This document shows positions 8,358-17,346 of a stretch of DNA of 64,000 nucleotides, piece after piece. Below the pieces are notes generated by a model that had not been told where the DNA came from, searched no databases, and worked only from the letters and a program-made list of their open reading frames with translations. The translations under genes and the position numbers were made by a program. The stretch spans positions 159,919 through 223,918 of the forward strand of contig UBNV01000008.1 of assembly GCA_900466945.1 (NCBI GenBank), read 5' to 3'. Positions within the stretch are counted from its first letter, which is position 1. Each line of letters starts with the position of its first letter. The DNA is from Hyphomicrobiales bacterium. GTDB lineage: Bacteria > Pseudomonadota > Alphaproteobacteria > Rhizobiales > Rhizobiaceae.

Positions 8358-9563
8358 ATGGTCAAACAACCGAATGATGTGGTGATCACCGGCGTCGGGA
8401 TCGTCACCTGCCACGGCACCGGCAAGGAAGCGCATCTCGCGCTGCTGTCTGCCAAGACAGCTCCGGAGCCGGTCCTCGAGAGCGAAAAGTTCGCGCCTTA
8501 CGTCGTCCACAAGCTGCCCGAGATCGACTGGTCGCAGCAGATTGCCAAGCGCGGTGATCAGCGCCAGATGGAAAACTGGCAGCGTCTCGGCGTCTTTGCC
8601 GCCGGCCTCGCGCTCGACGATGCCGGCATGAAGGACGATGCGGACGCCTGCGGCACCATGGACCTGATCGTGGCGGCCGGTGGTGGCGAGCGTGACATCG
8701 CCGTCGACAGCCTGATCGTCGACGAGGCGCTGAAGCGCAACGACCGCGAAAAATTCCTGATCGAGAAGCTGAAGACTGAGCTTCGACCGACGCTGTTTCT
8801 CGCGCAGCTTTCCAACCTGCTCGCCGGCAATATCTCGATCGTTCACAAGGTCACCGGTTCCTCGCGTACCTTCATGGGCGAAGAGGCCGCCGGTATCTCG
8901 GCGATCGCCACGGCTTTCGCCCGGATCAAGGCCGGCCAGTCGACGCACACGCTTGTCGGCGGCGCTTTCGTATCCGAACGCCCTGACATCCTGTTGCTCG
9001 TCGAGGGCATCCGCGCCCATCAGACCGGCCCATGGCAGCCGCTCTGGTCGCGTGACGGTTCGTCCGGCGGCGGCATGATCCTCGGCACGGTTGGCGCTTT
9101 CCTCGTGCTCGAATCCCGCGAACATGCCGAAGCCCGTGGCGCGCATATCTATGCCGTGCTTGACGCTGTCGAAGGCGATCGCGGCAATCGCGACGATGGC
9201 AAACTCGAAACGCGTCTCGGCCAGATGGTGCCGGAAGCCGCTTCTCTGTCTCCTGCCGATACGGTCGTCTTCTCCGGCGCCTCCGGTTTTGCCGAGCTGA
9301 CGCAACGTGAGAAGGCTCACCTAACGGAACGTTTCGCCGGCATGCCGGTGCGCGGATATGCCGGTTCGATCGGTCATTCGGTCGAAGCGCAGTTCCCGGC
9401 GGGCCTGGCGCTTGCAGCGCTTGCCATCGACGCCGGTGCAACGGTGCCCGCCTTCGATCCGGCCAGCGAAGCCGCCCATGCCGGGCCGGCCAAACATGCC
9501 ATCATCTCCACCGTCGGCTATGTGCGGGGCGAAGGCCTTGCCGTGCTCTCGGCGAATGCGTGA
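8358..9563 (+). CDS. fabF2XL: Beta-ketoacyl-ACP synthase homologue without catalytic cysteine (chain-length-factor-like)
   Basis: A thiolase-fold KAS homologue of 401 residues. ATG at 8358 is chosen over a TTG at 8352 because GAGAGG ends seven bases upstream. Where KAS enzymes have TACAxG, this protein reads GEEAAG; aligning on the flanking GSSRTFM and SAI places Glu176 at the catalytic Cys. The first catalytic His motif (HGTxT) is also lost (SGASG), while SIGH near the C-terminus keeps the second. That pattern recalls the KS-beta/chain-length factor of type II polyketide synthases. The next gene is an intact KAS, so the two may form a heterodimer that sets C28 length. The pairing and function are inferred. 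Confidence 0.85.
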   Translation: MVKQPNDVVITGVGIVTCHGTGKEAHLALLSAKTAPEPVLESEKFAPYVVHKLPEIDWSQQIAKRGDQRQMENWQRLGVFAAGLALDDAGMKDDADACGTMDLIVAAGGGERDIAVDSLIVDEALKRNDREKFLIEKLKTELRPTLFLAQLSNLLAGNISIVHKVTGSSRTFMGEEAAGISAIATAFARIKAGQSTHTLVGGAFVSERPDILLLVEGIRAHQTGPWQPLWSRDGSSGGGMILGTVGAFLVLESREHAEARGAHIYAVLDAVEGDRGNRDDGKLETRLGQMVPEAASLSPADTVVFSGASGFAELTQREKAHLTERFAGMPVRGYAGSIGHSVEAQFPAGLALAALAIDAGATVPAFDPASEAAHAGPAKHAIISTVGYVRGEGLAVLSANA

Positions 9564-9576
9564 GGAGGATAGATCC

Positions 9577-10866
9577 ATGACCGATAGCCGCTTCAAGGAT
9601 CATCTCGGCCGCCCGATCATTGCCGTAACTGGCATGGGTGTGATCACCTCGCTCGGCCAGGGCCTCTCCGACAACTGGGCAAAGCTCACAGCGGGCCAGT
9701 CCGGCATCCACTACATCAAGCGTTTCGACACCGAGGGCATGTCGACCCGTATCGGTGGCACGGTGGATTTCATTGCCGTGCCCGCCAACAATGCCGTCGA
9801 ACGCTCCTATGCGCTGGCCCGCGAGACGACCATTGAGGCGCTTGCTCAGGCTGGCATCAATGGCGACTTCAACGGCCCGCTCTTCCTGGCAGCCCCACCG
9901 GTCGAGCCGGAATGGCATGACCGCTTTGCGCTCGCCGAGCGCGCACCGGCCTCGACTAAGCCGGGCGATGCCTATGACCGCTTCCTTGCCGCCATGCGCG
10001 AAAAGCCGGATCCCGTCTTCCTCGAAGCCGTGCAGTTCGGGTCGATCTCGGAGCGTCTGTCGGACAAGTTCGGCACGCGCGGCCTGCCGGTTACGCTGTC
10101 GACAGCCTGTGCCTCGGGCGCGACCGCGATCCAGCTCGGCGTCGAGGCGATCCGCCAGGGCCGCACCGAGCGGGCGCTCACGATTGCGACCGACGGTTCG
10201 ATCAGCCCGGAAGCCGTAATCCGCTTCTCACTCTTGTCTGCGCTATCTACGCAGAACGATCCGCCGGAAAAGGCATCGAAGCCCTTCAGCAAGGAACGCG
10301 ATGGTTTCGTCATCGCCGAAGGGGCGGCAACCCTGGTGCTGGAATCGCTCGAAGCTGCAGTTGCCCGTGGCGCCAAGGTGCTCGGCATCATCAAGGGCTG
10401 CGGCGAAAAGGCCGATCATTTTCACCGTACGCGCTCCTCGCCGGATGGCGGTCCCGCGATCGCAACCATCAAGGCAGCGCTGTCCGATGCCGGTTTGTCG
10501 GAAGAGGCCATCGGCTACATCAATGCCCACGGCACATCGACGCCCGAGAACGACAAGATGGAGTATGGCGCCATGCTGTCCGTCTTTGGCGACCGCCTGA
10601 AGGACGCCATTCCGGCCTCGTCGAACAAGTCGATGATCGGCCACACGCTGACGGCCGCCGGTGCTGTCGAGGCCGTCTTCTCGATCCAGACCATGCTGAC
10701 CGGCACGCTGCCGCCGACTATCAACCACACCAACCCCGATCCCTCGATCGTGCTTGATGTGGTGCCGAATGTGAAGCGGGAGGCCCCGGTCTCAGCGGTC
10801 CTCTCCAACTCTTTCGGCTTCGGCGGCCAGAACGCCAGCCTTGTCATGACGCGGGAACCGGTCTAA
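9577..10866 (+). CDS. fabF1XL: Beta-ketoacyl-ACP synthase (KAS II type) of the very-long-chain pathway
   Basis: A 429-residue FabF-type condensing enzyme with a complete triad: Cys178 in STACASGA, His318 in NAHGTSTPEND and His356 in NKSMIGHTL. It catalyses decarboxylative Claisen condensation of malonyl-ACP with the growing acyl chain. AGGAGG at 9563-9568 overlaps the stop of the upstream gene and lies eight bases before the ATG at 9577, so the two synthases are translationally coupled. It is likely the catalytic half of the KAS pair in C28 acyl synthesis on AcpXL. Confidence 0.92.
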   Translation: MTDSRFKDHLGRPIIAVTGMGVITSLGQGLSDNWAKLTAGQSGIHYIKRFDTEGMSTRIGGTVDFIAVPANNAVERSYALARETTIEALAQAGINGDFNGPLFLAAPPVEPEWHDRFALAERAPASTKPGDAYDRFLAAMREKPDPVFLEAVQFGSISERLSDKFGTRGLPVTLSTACASGATAIQLGVEAIRQGRTERALTIATDGSISPEAVIRFSLLSALSTQNDPPEKASKPFSKERDGFVIAEGAATLVLESLEAAVARGAKVLGIIKGCGEKADHFHRTRSSPDGGPAIATIKAALSDAGLSEEAIGYINAHGTSTPENDKMEYGAMLSVFGDRLKDAIPASSNKSMIGHTLTAAGAVEAVFSIQTMLTGTLPPTINHTNPDPSIVLDVVPNVKREAPVSAVLSNSFGFGGQNASLVMTREPV

Positions 10867-10892
10867 GGCCTGCGCCATCAATTCGGGACGTC

Positions 10893-10971
10893 ATCCTCGG
10901 CTTCAGGCCGAGGATCCACGAACCTCGCAAGAACAACGAAGGTCGGCAGATGCACGGGACATGCCCGAGCA
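10893..10971. repeat. Two-palindrome intergenic repeat (RIME-like)
   Basis: Contains ATCCTCGGC-N5-GCCGAGGAT (10893-10915, perfect 9-bp stem) and a second, imperfect palindrome at 10951-10971 (TGCACGGG/CCCGAGCA). The same two-palindrome layout recurs at 40129-40207. It resembles the Rhizobium intergenic mosaic elements. It separates fabF1XL from adhXL inside the presumed operon and may affect RNA stability. Confidence 0.75.
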
Positions 10972-11028
10972 GACGATGGGAGCGTGACGACGCCTCATCC
11001 GCCCCATAGGCCCTGAAGGAAACATGTC

Positions 11029-12057
11029 ATGCGCGCATTGCAACTCGTCGAAGACCGCAAGCTCGAGATCGTCGATCTGCCGGAGCCGGATGCTCCAGGC
11101 CCCGGCGAAGTCACGCTGCGCGTCAAGGCCGTCGCGCTCAACCATATCGACGTCTGGGGCTGGCGCGGCATGGCATTCGCCAAGCGCAAGATGCCGCTCG
11201 TGATTGGTGCGGAAGCCTCCGGTGTCGTCGAGGCGATCGGTCCCGGCGTCGGCAATATCCTGCCGGGCCAGCTTGCTGCCGTTTACGGCGCGCGCACATG
11301 CGGTCTCTGCAAGCCCTGCCGCGAAGGCCGCGACAATCTTTGCGAAAACGTCTCCGGCGTTCATGGCTTCCATCTTGATGGTTTCGCCCAGGAGAAGATT
11401 AATCTTCCGGCCCGCCTGCTGGTGCCTGCTCCTCCAGGCGTGGACGCCATCGGTGCAGCCCTTGCGCCTGTCACCTTCGGCACCGTCGAGCATATGCTCT
11501 TCGACAATGCCAAGCTTCAGCCGGGTGAGACCATCCTCATCCATGCCGGCGGTTCTGGCATTGGCACGGCGGCGATCCAGCTTGCCAAGAAGATCGGCTG
11601 CACAGTCATCACCACCGTGGGTTCCGACGACAAGATCGAGCCGGCCAAGGCGCTGGGCGCCGATCACGTCATCAACTACCGCACCGATCGCTTCGAAGGC
11701 GTGGTGCGGAAGCTCACGAAAAAGAAGGGCGTCGACGTCGTCTTCGAACATGTCGGCAAGGATACCTTTGCGGCCTCGATGTTCTGCCTGAAGCGCGGCG
11801 GCCGGCTGGTTACCTGCGGGTCGACTTCAGGCGTGTCGACCGAGGTAAACCTGATGATGCTCTTCCAGCAGCAGCTCAGGCTCATCGGCTCCTTCGGCTG
11901 CCGCATGGAAAACATGGCGGACGCCATGCAGAAGATGGCGCGCGGCCTCGTGCATCCCGTCATCGACACGCAGGTCTCGTTCGACGATATCGACAAAGCT
12001 CTTGCCCGCATGGAAGGTCGCCAGGTGTTCGGCAAGATCATCTTGAAGATGGATTGA
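11029..12057 (+). CDS. adh2XL: Medium-chain dehydrogenase/reductase of the AcpXL cluster
   Basis: A 342-residue MDR-family protein with a GroES-like N-terminal domain and a Rossmann domain (HAGGSGIGTAAIQLAKKIG). The structural-zinc lobe is present (C-x2-C-x2-C-x7-C in CGLCKPCREGRDNLC). The catalytic-zinc signature is altered: LNHIDVWGWRG replaces the Cys-containing segment, and GHE is GAE. So it may be a zinc-independent reductase of the quinone-oxidoreductase type rather than a true alcohol dehydrogenase. Its place between fabF1XL and lpxXL matches the gene known from R. leguminosarum; its exact step in making the (omega-1)-hydroxy chain is not shown by the sequence. Confidence 0.85.
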   Translation: MRALQLVEDRKLEIVDLPEPDAPGPGEVTLRVKAVALNHIDVWGWRGMAFAKRKMPLVIGAEASGVVEAIGPGVGNILPGQLAAVYGARTCGLCKPCREGRDNLCENVSGVHGFHLDGFAQEKINLPARLLVPAPPGVDAIGAALAPVTFGTVEHMLFDNAKLQPGETILIHAGGSGIGTAAIQLAKKIGCTVITTVGSDDKIEPAKALGADHVINYRTDRFEGVVRKLTKKKGVDVVFEHVGKDTFAASMFCLKRGGRLVTCGSTSGVSTEVNLMMLFQQQLRLIGSFGCRMENMADAMQKMARGLVHPVIDTQVSFDDIDKALARMEGRQVFGKIILKMD

Positions 12058-12061
12058 TCGC

Positions 12062-12991
12062 GTGCGGATGGTCGTCACCCGCATCGTTCTGGCGCTGCGC
12101 AAATTCTATCACTGGTCCGTGGCTCAGATCGCCTTCGGTTTCCTGACGGCGCTGAAGATCTTTCCAGCGGATGCCGCGATCAACTTTGCCGACCGGCTGA
12201 TGCGCTGGCTCGGTCCGAAGACAAGCCGGCACAGGCTGATGCAGGTCAATCTGCGCAATGCCTTTCCTGAAAAATCGGAAGAGGAGCGAGAGACCATTGC
12301 GCTGGCGAGTTGGGGCCATATGGGCCGACTCGCGGCCGAATACGTCTTCCTCGACAAGCTGTTCGACTTCAACCCAGAAAAGCCTGATGAGGGCAGGGTT
12401 GAGGTATCGGGTGTCGAGCAGTTTCTAGACCTGCGGGACAACCCGCGTCCCTTCATCGTCTTTACCGGCCACACCGCGAACTTCGAACTGCTGCCGGTCG
12501 CCGGTGCTGCCTTCGGGCTCTTCGTCACGGTGCTGTTCCGCCCGCCGAACAATCCCTATATCGCCGAGAAGGTCTTCGAATTCCGTCGCAAGCGCATGGG
12601 CAACCTCGTGCCGTCGCATGCCGGGTCGTCCTTTGCGCTTGCCCGGCAGCTGGAGCAGGGCGGCGGTGTTGGCGTGCTGGTCGACCAGAAGTTCAAGAAG
12701 GGACTGGAGACGCAGTTCTTCAACAATCCCGTGAGGACCAACCCGCTGCTTGCCAAGCTCGCCCGACAATTCGATTGCGAGGTTTATCCGGCCCGCTGCA
12801 TCCGTCTTCCTGGAAACCGTTTCCGGCTGGAGATTGAAAAGCAGGTCACGCTGCCGCGCAACGACAAGGGGCAGATCGACGTCAATGCGACGGCGCAGAT
12901 GCTGAACGACAAGGTCGAGGCCTGGGTGCGGGAATATCCCGAACAGTGGCTCTGGTACCATGACCGCTGGGACATCAAGCGGACGATCTGA
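12062..12991 (+). CDS. lpxXL: Lipid A very-long-chain (C28) acyltransferase LpxXL
   Basis: A 309-residue member of the LpxL/HtrB late-acyltransferase family with an N-terminal membrane-associated segment. The catalytic H-x4-acid motif is HTANFE (His137, Glu142), and QWLWYHDRWD near the C-terminus is typical of the family. It transfers the 27-hydroxyoctacosanoyl chain from AcpXL to lipid A at the inner membrane. The start is a GTG at 12062; an in-frame ATG lies six bases on. It closes the acpXL cluster, four bases after adhXL. Confidence 0.93.
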   Translation: MRMVVTRIVLALRKFYHWSVAQIAFGFLTALKIFPADAAINFADRLMRWLGPKTSRHRLMQVNLRNAFPEKSEEERETIALASWGHMGRLAAEYVFLDKLFDFNPEKPDEGRVEVSGVEQFLDLRDNPRPFIVFTGHTANFELLPVAGAAFGLFVTVLFRPPNNPYIAEKVFEFRRKRMGNLVPSHAGSSFALARQLEQGGGVGVLVDQKFKKGLETQFFNNPVRTNPLLAKLARQFDCEVYPARCIRLPGNRFRLEIEKQVTLPRNDKGQIDVNATAQMLNDKVEAWVREYPEQWLWYHDRWDIKRTI

Positions 12992-13122
12992 TTCGCACAA
13001 TCCTGGTTCTCAGATTCCGTGTTCTCGGCCACGCCTTGCCTGCTTCATCCCTATTTTTCATCCTTCACTTCATCCAGAAGGCCGGATATTTTTTGGGCTA
13101 AGTCGCAGCCCGACACCCGTAG

Positions 13123-13173
13123 CAATTGAAGGTGACGCAACCTCATGTTACGGACGCCCAATTGAGTGTGACG
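13123..13173. repeat. Pair of direct repeats upstream of the PAS-domain gene
   Basis: CAATTGAAGGTGACG at 13123 and CAATTGAGTGTGACG at 13159 match at 13 of 15 positions and start 36 bp apart. They lie 42-92 bp before the PAS gene start. They could be a tandem regulator site; no known consensus is recognised. Confidence 0.35.
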
Positions 13174-13214
13174 TGATCGGATCTTGTGTCACACCGCAGG
13201 GGTTGAGGTTGCTG

Positions 13215-13946
13215 ATGTCTTTTGGCGAATTCCGTGATTCGAATCTGCGCGCGATGTTCGAAGCGGTTTCGTTGAAGAATGTTCAGTTGCATCAGGCCAT
13301 TCGCAGTGGAAACGATCAACTCGTCCGGGTTCTCGACCGCGAAATCGATCCCCTCATCTCGGCGTTGATCAGCTATCGCGCTTCCGATCTCGACGACATC
13401 TACCTACAGATGCGGCTTCTCACCAAGTTCCTGCGCGAAGACGCCGACGACCGCTCCTGCGTGCTGCGGCATGCAGCCATGCTGTCACTGCTGGTCGAGC
13501 GTTATTTCGGGCCGAAGCGGATCCAGGAAACCCAAGTGCCGGCGCGCGGCGAGCATCACCAGCATCTCGGTGGTGACGACGAGCAGTTGAACGAGGCGAT
13601 CCTCAACAATCTGCCGGAGCGCGTTGCAGTCGTCACCAGTGATTACCGCTACCTCTTCGCCAATACAGCAATGGCCGGCATGCTCGGCAAGCGGCAGATC
13701 GAACTGATCGGACGGAGCGTTTTTGATCTCGGGCTTGGCGATGGCAGCGACGAGAGCCTGCGTGACGCTCTGGTTTCGGCGTATGCCGGTCGGTCTGGTT
13801 CCTTCGTAACGAAATTGTCGGTTCAGATGGAAATTTGCACCGTGCCGGGCCGGTTCAGTCCCTTGCGTGCCGCTGACGGCAGCATCAGCGGTGCCATCCT
13901 GACGCTCGGTGAACCGGAAACCGTCTTCGGGGATGTCGCCGCCTGA
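13215..13946 (+). CDS. PAS-domain protein of unknown output
   Basis: A 243-residue soluble protein. Residues 1-110 are predicted mainly helical with no motif I recognise. Residues about 125-225 form a PAS domain (NLPERVAVVTSDYRYLFAN, then IELIGRSVFDLG). There is no kinase, GGDEF, EAL or HTH domain, so it would act through a partner. The frame is open upstream, but the ATG at 13215 has a GAGG-like site and removes an implausible N-terminus. It lies between lpxXL and the fixNOQP region, convergent with the hemerythrin-like gene. A role in redox or oxygen sensing is possible but only by location. Confidence 0.75.
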   Translation: MSFGEFRDSNLRAMFEAVSLKNVQLHQAIRSGNDQLVRVLDREIDPLISALISYRASDLDDIYLQMRLLTKFLREDADDRSCVLRHAAMLSLLVERYFGPKRIQETQVPARGEHHQHLGGDDEQLNEAILNNLPERVAVVTSDYRYLFANTAMAGMLGKRQIELIGRSVFDLGLGDGSDESLRDALVSAYAGRSGSFVTKLSVQMEICTVPGRFSPLRAADGSISGAILTLGEPETVFGDVAA

Positions 13947-14016
13947 GGCGGAAGATCTGTCGCGTGACGGCGGCGCTGCGCGGGCTGTGAAGGCTGTCCG
14001 GCCCGCCTGCAGTTTC

Positions 14017-14517
14017 TCAGTGGTCCGTGAACCCCTGAAGCAGATGCTCTCTTTCAAAAGCGATGTGGCGCCGCATGCCTTCGAAGAAGCCACGCAACAT
14101 GTAGCCGACGGCCTCCATGTTGACGTTTTCGCCGGAGCCGAGCTTCAGAAGCGCATCGGTCAGCTCTTCGGCAAAACACTCGTCCTCGCAATGCTCGAAT
14201 TTCAGCCGCTCGATCGTCGGCCCGAGGGTCTCGGTCGCGTCGGGCTTGGCCTGGAGCATGGGGAAGAGGACGGTTTCCTCGTAGTGATGAATGCCCTTTA
14301 TGAGGGGCCCCAGGGCCTTGGCCGCGTAGATGCATTTCTGGCGGTTGATGCTTGCCGGCAATGAGTCGGCGATCTCCTCCAGTTCCCGGCACAGGGCCAG
14401 TTGCTCACCATGGGCGCGGTTGAGCCAGGTCAGGTCGCGCTCGCCCTTGTCCAGCAGGAGGTTGCCCGTTTGGGTGGCACCGCTGTCGCCATGGCTGTCT
14501 TGAATGTTCGTCAGCAT
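14017..14517 (-). CDS. Hemerythrin-like HHE cation-binding protein
   Basis: A 166-residue, probably four-helix-bundle protein with spaced metal-ligand candidates: His36, the HHYEE segment (His77/78, Glu80/81) followed by LFPML, His109-x2-Glu112, and His151-x3-Glu155. These fit a diiron hemerythrin/HHE domain that could bind oxygen or NO or take part in iron handling. I chose the ATG at 14517 because GGAGAG lies just upstream; an upstream start at 14577 has no ribosome site. It is divergent from fixN, and the anaerobox at 14674-14687 lies between the two, so it is probably induced together with the cbb3 oxidase. Confidence 0.85.
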   Translation of the reverse strand: MLTNIQDSHGDSGATQTGNLLLDKGERDLTWLNRAHGEQLALCRELEEIADSLPASINRQKCIYAAKALGPLIKGIHHYEETVLFPMLQAKPDATETLGPTIERLKFEHCEDECFAEELTDALLKLGSGENVNMEAVGYMLRGFFEGMRRHIAFEREHLLQGFTDH

Positions 14518-14673
14518 GTCCGTTCTCTCCAACGGGGTCTCCGCCGCATGGCACCCCAGCACTCCCAGACACGGCATGAGGGCACTTGCGCCCTGCGGTC
14601 TTGAGCCCTGGCGCTCGGCAGTTCGCGAACCCGATTGCTGTCCCGAACCTCGCGAATTTTAGCGGCGGTCGCA

Positions 14674-14687
14674 TTGACTTGGATCAA
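14674..14687. promoter_or_regulatory. Anaerobox between hemerythrin-like gene and fixN
   Basis: TTGACTTGGATCAA matches TTGAT-N4-ATCAA with one mismatch. Its centre is about 114 bp before fixN and 163 bp before the divergent hemerythrin-like gene. It is expected to bind FnrN or FixK. Confidence 0.8.
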
Positions 14688-14794
14688 GGTGGCCTGGGTC
14701 CCTCAATGCGAATGGTGCATTCGACGCGGGAGGATTCTTCCCCAGGGCCAGGCTCCCTCGCGATGAGATCAGCAAGCGTTGGGGGATTCCAACA

Positions 14795-16435
14795 ATGAAT
14801 TATACGTTCGAGACACTGGTGATGGCGGTCTTAGCCTTCGCCGCGCTGCTCGGGGTGGCCTTCACCCAGGACAGTCTCTTCGCAGCCCATATGTGGGTTG
14901 CCTTCTTCGTGCTCACCGCGGGCACGATCATCATGCTGCGTCGGATGCAGTTCGCTCCGTCCACGGCATCCTCCTCCGCATCCAAGCCCAAGGCGCCGCA
15001 GTCGGAGTATTTCGACGAAGTCGTCCGTTACGGTGTGATCGCCACCGTCTTCTGGGGTGTCGTCGGCTTCCTCGTCGGCGTCGTCGTGGCTTTGCAGCTC
15101 GCTTATCCCGATCTCAACATCGAGCCCTGGCTGAACTTCGGGCGCCTGCGCCCGCTGCACACCTCGGCCGTTATCTTCGCCTTCGGCGGCAATGCGCTGA
15201 TCGCGACGTCGTTCTACGTCGTCCAGCGGACCTCGCGTGCACGGCTGTTCGGCGGCAATCTCGGCTGGTTCGTCTTCTGGGGCTACCAGTTCTTCATCGT
15301 CATGGCTGCCACCGGTTATCTCCTGGGCATCACCCAGGGCCGCGAATATGCGGAGCCGGAATGGTATGTCGATCTCTGGCTGACGGCCGTCTGGGTCGCC
15401 TATCTGATCACCTTCATGGGCACGATCATCCGGCGGAAGGAGAGCCATATCTATGTGGCCAACTGGTTTTACCTGTCCTTCATCATCACGATCGCGATGT
15501 TGCACATCGTCAACAATCTCGCGATCCCGGTCTCCTTCCTCGGCATCAAGAGTTATTCGGCCTTTGCCGGCGTTCAGGATGCCCTGACCCAGTGGTGGTA
15601 CGGCCACAACGCCGTCGGCTTCTTCCTGACCGCAGGCTTCCTCGGCATGATGTACTACTTCGTGCCCAAACAGGCTGAACGTCCGGTCTATTCCTACCGC
15701 CTGTCGATCATCCACTTCTGGGCCCTGATCTTCATGTATATCTGGGCAGGTCCGCACCACCTGCATTACACGGCTCTGCCCGACTGGGCGCAGACGCTCG
15801 GCATGGTCTTCTCGATCATGCTGTGGATGCCCTCCTGGGGCGGCATGATCAACGGGCTGATGACGCTGTCCGGCGCCTGGGACAAGATCCGCACCGACCC
15901 GATCATCCGCATGATGGTGATTGCGATCGCCTTCTACGGCATGTCGACCTTCGAAGGCCCGATGATGTCGATCAAGGCCGTCAATTCTCTCAGCCACTAT
16001 ACCGAATGGACCATCGGTCACGTTCACTCGGGCGCTCTCGGCTGGGTCGGCATGATCACCTTCGGCGCCATCTACTACCTGACGCCGAAGCTTTGGAACC
16101 GCAATCGGCTCTACTCGCTGCGCCTGGTCAACTGGCACTTCTGGCTCGCAACGCTCGGCATCGTCGTCTACGCGGCCGTGCTCTGGGTCGCCGGCATCCA
16201 GCAGGGCCTGATGTGGCGCGAATACGACGCGCAGGGCTTCCTGGTCTACTCGTTCGCCGAGTCGGTCGCGGCCATGCATCCCTACTTTGTGCTGCGGGCC
16301 ATCGGCGGTGCCATGTATCTGCTCGGTGGTTTCATCATGGCCTACAACGTCCTGATGACCATCCTCGGCTATGAGCGCGAGGAAGCGCCGATCGCCGGAA
16401 CGGTCATGCCTGCTGCTGCGCAGCCGGCTGAATGA
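14795..16435 (+). CDS. fixN: cbb3-type cytochrome c oxidase subunit I
   Basis: A 546-residue polytopic membrane protein of the haem-copper oxidase superfamily. The histidine-rich segments [30 protein letters not shown] and [13 protein letters not shown], with [13 protein letters not shown] later, are those of CcoN/FixN, holding the low-spin haem, the high-spin haem and CuB. It is the catalytic subunit of the high-affinity terminal oxidase used at low oxygen. GGGGGA precedes the ATG at 14795. First gene of fixNOQP, with an anaerobox upstream. Confidence 0.97.
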   Translation: MNYTFETLVMAVLAFAALLGVAFTQDSLFAAHMWVAFFVLTAGTIIMLRRMQFAPSTASSSASKPKAPQSEYFDEVVRYGVIATVFWGVVGFLVGVVVALQLAYPDLNIEPWLNFGRLRPLHTSAVIFAFGGNALIATSFYVVQRTSRARLFGGNLGWFVFWGYQFFIVMAATGYLLGITQGREYAEPEWYVDLWLTAVWVAYLITFMGTIIRRKESHIYVANWFYLSFIITIAMLHIVNNLAIPVSFLGIKSYSAFAGVQDALTQWWYGHNAVGFFLTAGFLGMMYYFVPKQAERPVYSYRLSIIHFWALIFMYIWAGPHHLHYTALPDWAQTLGMVFSIMLWMPSWGGMINGLMTLSGAWDKIRTDPIIRMMVIAIAFYGMSTFEGPMMSIKAVNSLSHYTEWTIGHVHSGALGWVGMITFGAIYYLTPKLWNRNRLYSLRLVNWHFWLATLGIVVYAAVLWVAGIQQGLMWREYDAQGFLVYSFAESVAAMHPYFVLRAIGGAMYLLGGFIMAYNVLMTILGYEREEAPIAGTVMPAAAQPAE

Positions 16436-16448
16436 AAGGAAGGCTCCC

Positions 16449-17180
16449 ATGTCCATTCTTGATAAACACGCAATCCTCGAGAAGAACACGAGCCTTCTCT
16501 TCCTCGGTTCGCTTCTGGTGGTCACCATCGGCGGCATCGTGGAAATCGCTCCGCTCTTCTACCTCGAGAACACCATCGAAAAGGTGGAGGGCATGCGGCC
16601 CTACTCCCCGCTCGAACTGGCCGGCCGCAACATCTACATCCGTGAAGGCTGCTATGTCTGTCACAGCCAGATGATCCGGCCGTTCAAGGACGAGGTCGAG
16701 CGCTACGGCCATTACTCTCTGGCAGCGGAATCGATGTACGACCATCCGTTCCAGTGGGGGTCGAAGCGCACCGGGCCTGATCTCGCCCGTGTTGGCGACC
16801 GCTACTCGAACGAGTGGCACGTCCAGCATCTGAACGAACCGCGCGACGTCGTGCCGGAATCGATCATGCCGAGCTACTCGTATCTGAAGACGACGCCGCT
16901 CAAGGTGGTGGATGTCACGATGGACCTCAAGGCCAACAGCCTCGTCGGCGTACCCTACACCGAAGACATGCTGGCTCAGGCGCCCGCCGATCTCGCGGCC
17001 CAGGCGGATCCGAATGCCGATACGTCCGGTCTCCTGGAGCGATACCCGAAAGCCAAGATCGGCGACTTCGACGGTGATCCGGCAAACCTCACCGAAATGG
17101 ACGCACTCGTCGCCTATCTGCAGATGCTCGGCACGCTTGTCGACTTCTCCACATATGACGATGCCACCGGATACCGCTGA
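16449..17180 (+). CDS. fixO: cbb3 oxidase mono-haem cytochrome c subunit
   Basis: A 243-residue protein with one N-terminal membrane helix (about residues 17-40) and one c-type haem site C68-x2-C71-H72 (GCYVCHSQM). This is the CcoO/FixO subunit, which passes electrons from FixP to FixN on the periplasmic side. AAGGAAGG lies upstream of the ATG at 16449, 13 bp after the fixN stop. Confidence 0.96.
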   Translation: MSILDKHAILEKNTSLLFLGSLLVVTIGGIVEIAPLFYLENTIEKVEGMRPYSPLELAGRNIYIREGCYVCHSQMIRPFKDEVERYGHYSLAAESMYDHPFQWGSKRTGPDLARVGDRYSNEWHVQHLNEPRDVVPESIMPSYSYLKTTPLKVVDVTMDLKANSLVGVPYTEDMLAQAPADLAAQADPNADTSGLLERYPKAKIGDFDGDPANLTEMDALVAYLQMLGTLVDFSTYDDATGYR

Positions 17181-17190
17181 GGAGAGCACC

Positions 17191-17343
17191 ATGGAAACTT
17201 ACACGGCCATGCGCCACTTCGCCGACAGCTGGGGCCTGCTCGCCATGACCCTTTTCTTCGTCGGAGTCGTGCTCTTCACATTCCGCCCGGGCGGCAAGAA
17301 ATCTGCCGACGACGCGGCCAGCATCCCTCTCAAGGAGGATTGA
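17191..17343 (+). CDS. fixQ: cbb3 oxidase small subunit
   Basis: A 50-residue protein with one transmembrane helix (LLAMTLFFVGVVLFTF) and a short charged tail, as expected for CcoQ/FixQ, which stabilises the oxidase. It begins 10 bp after fixO with GAGGAGAG upstream and ends three bases before fixP. Confidence 0.93.
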   Translation: METYTAMRHFADSWGLLAMTLFFVGVVLFTFRPGGKKSADDAASIPLKED

Positions 17344-17346
17344 ACA

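Noticed and set aside
16371..16448. Earlier start for fixO inside the fixN reading frame
   Set aside because: The ATG at 16449 has a good ribosome site and gives the normal FixO N-terminus.
14831..16537. Open frame of more than 550 codons antisense to fixN
   Set aside because: No family pattern; it is the mirror of the fixN codon bias.
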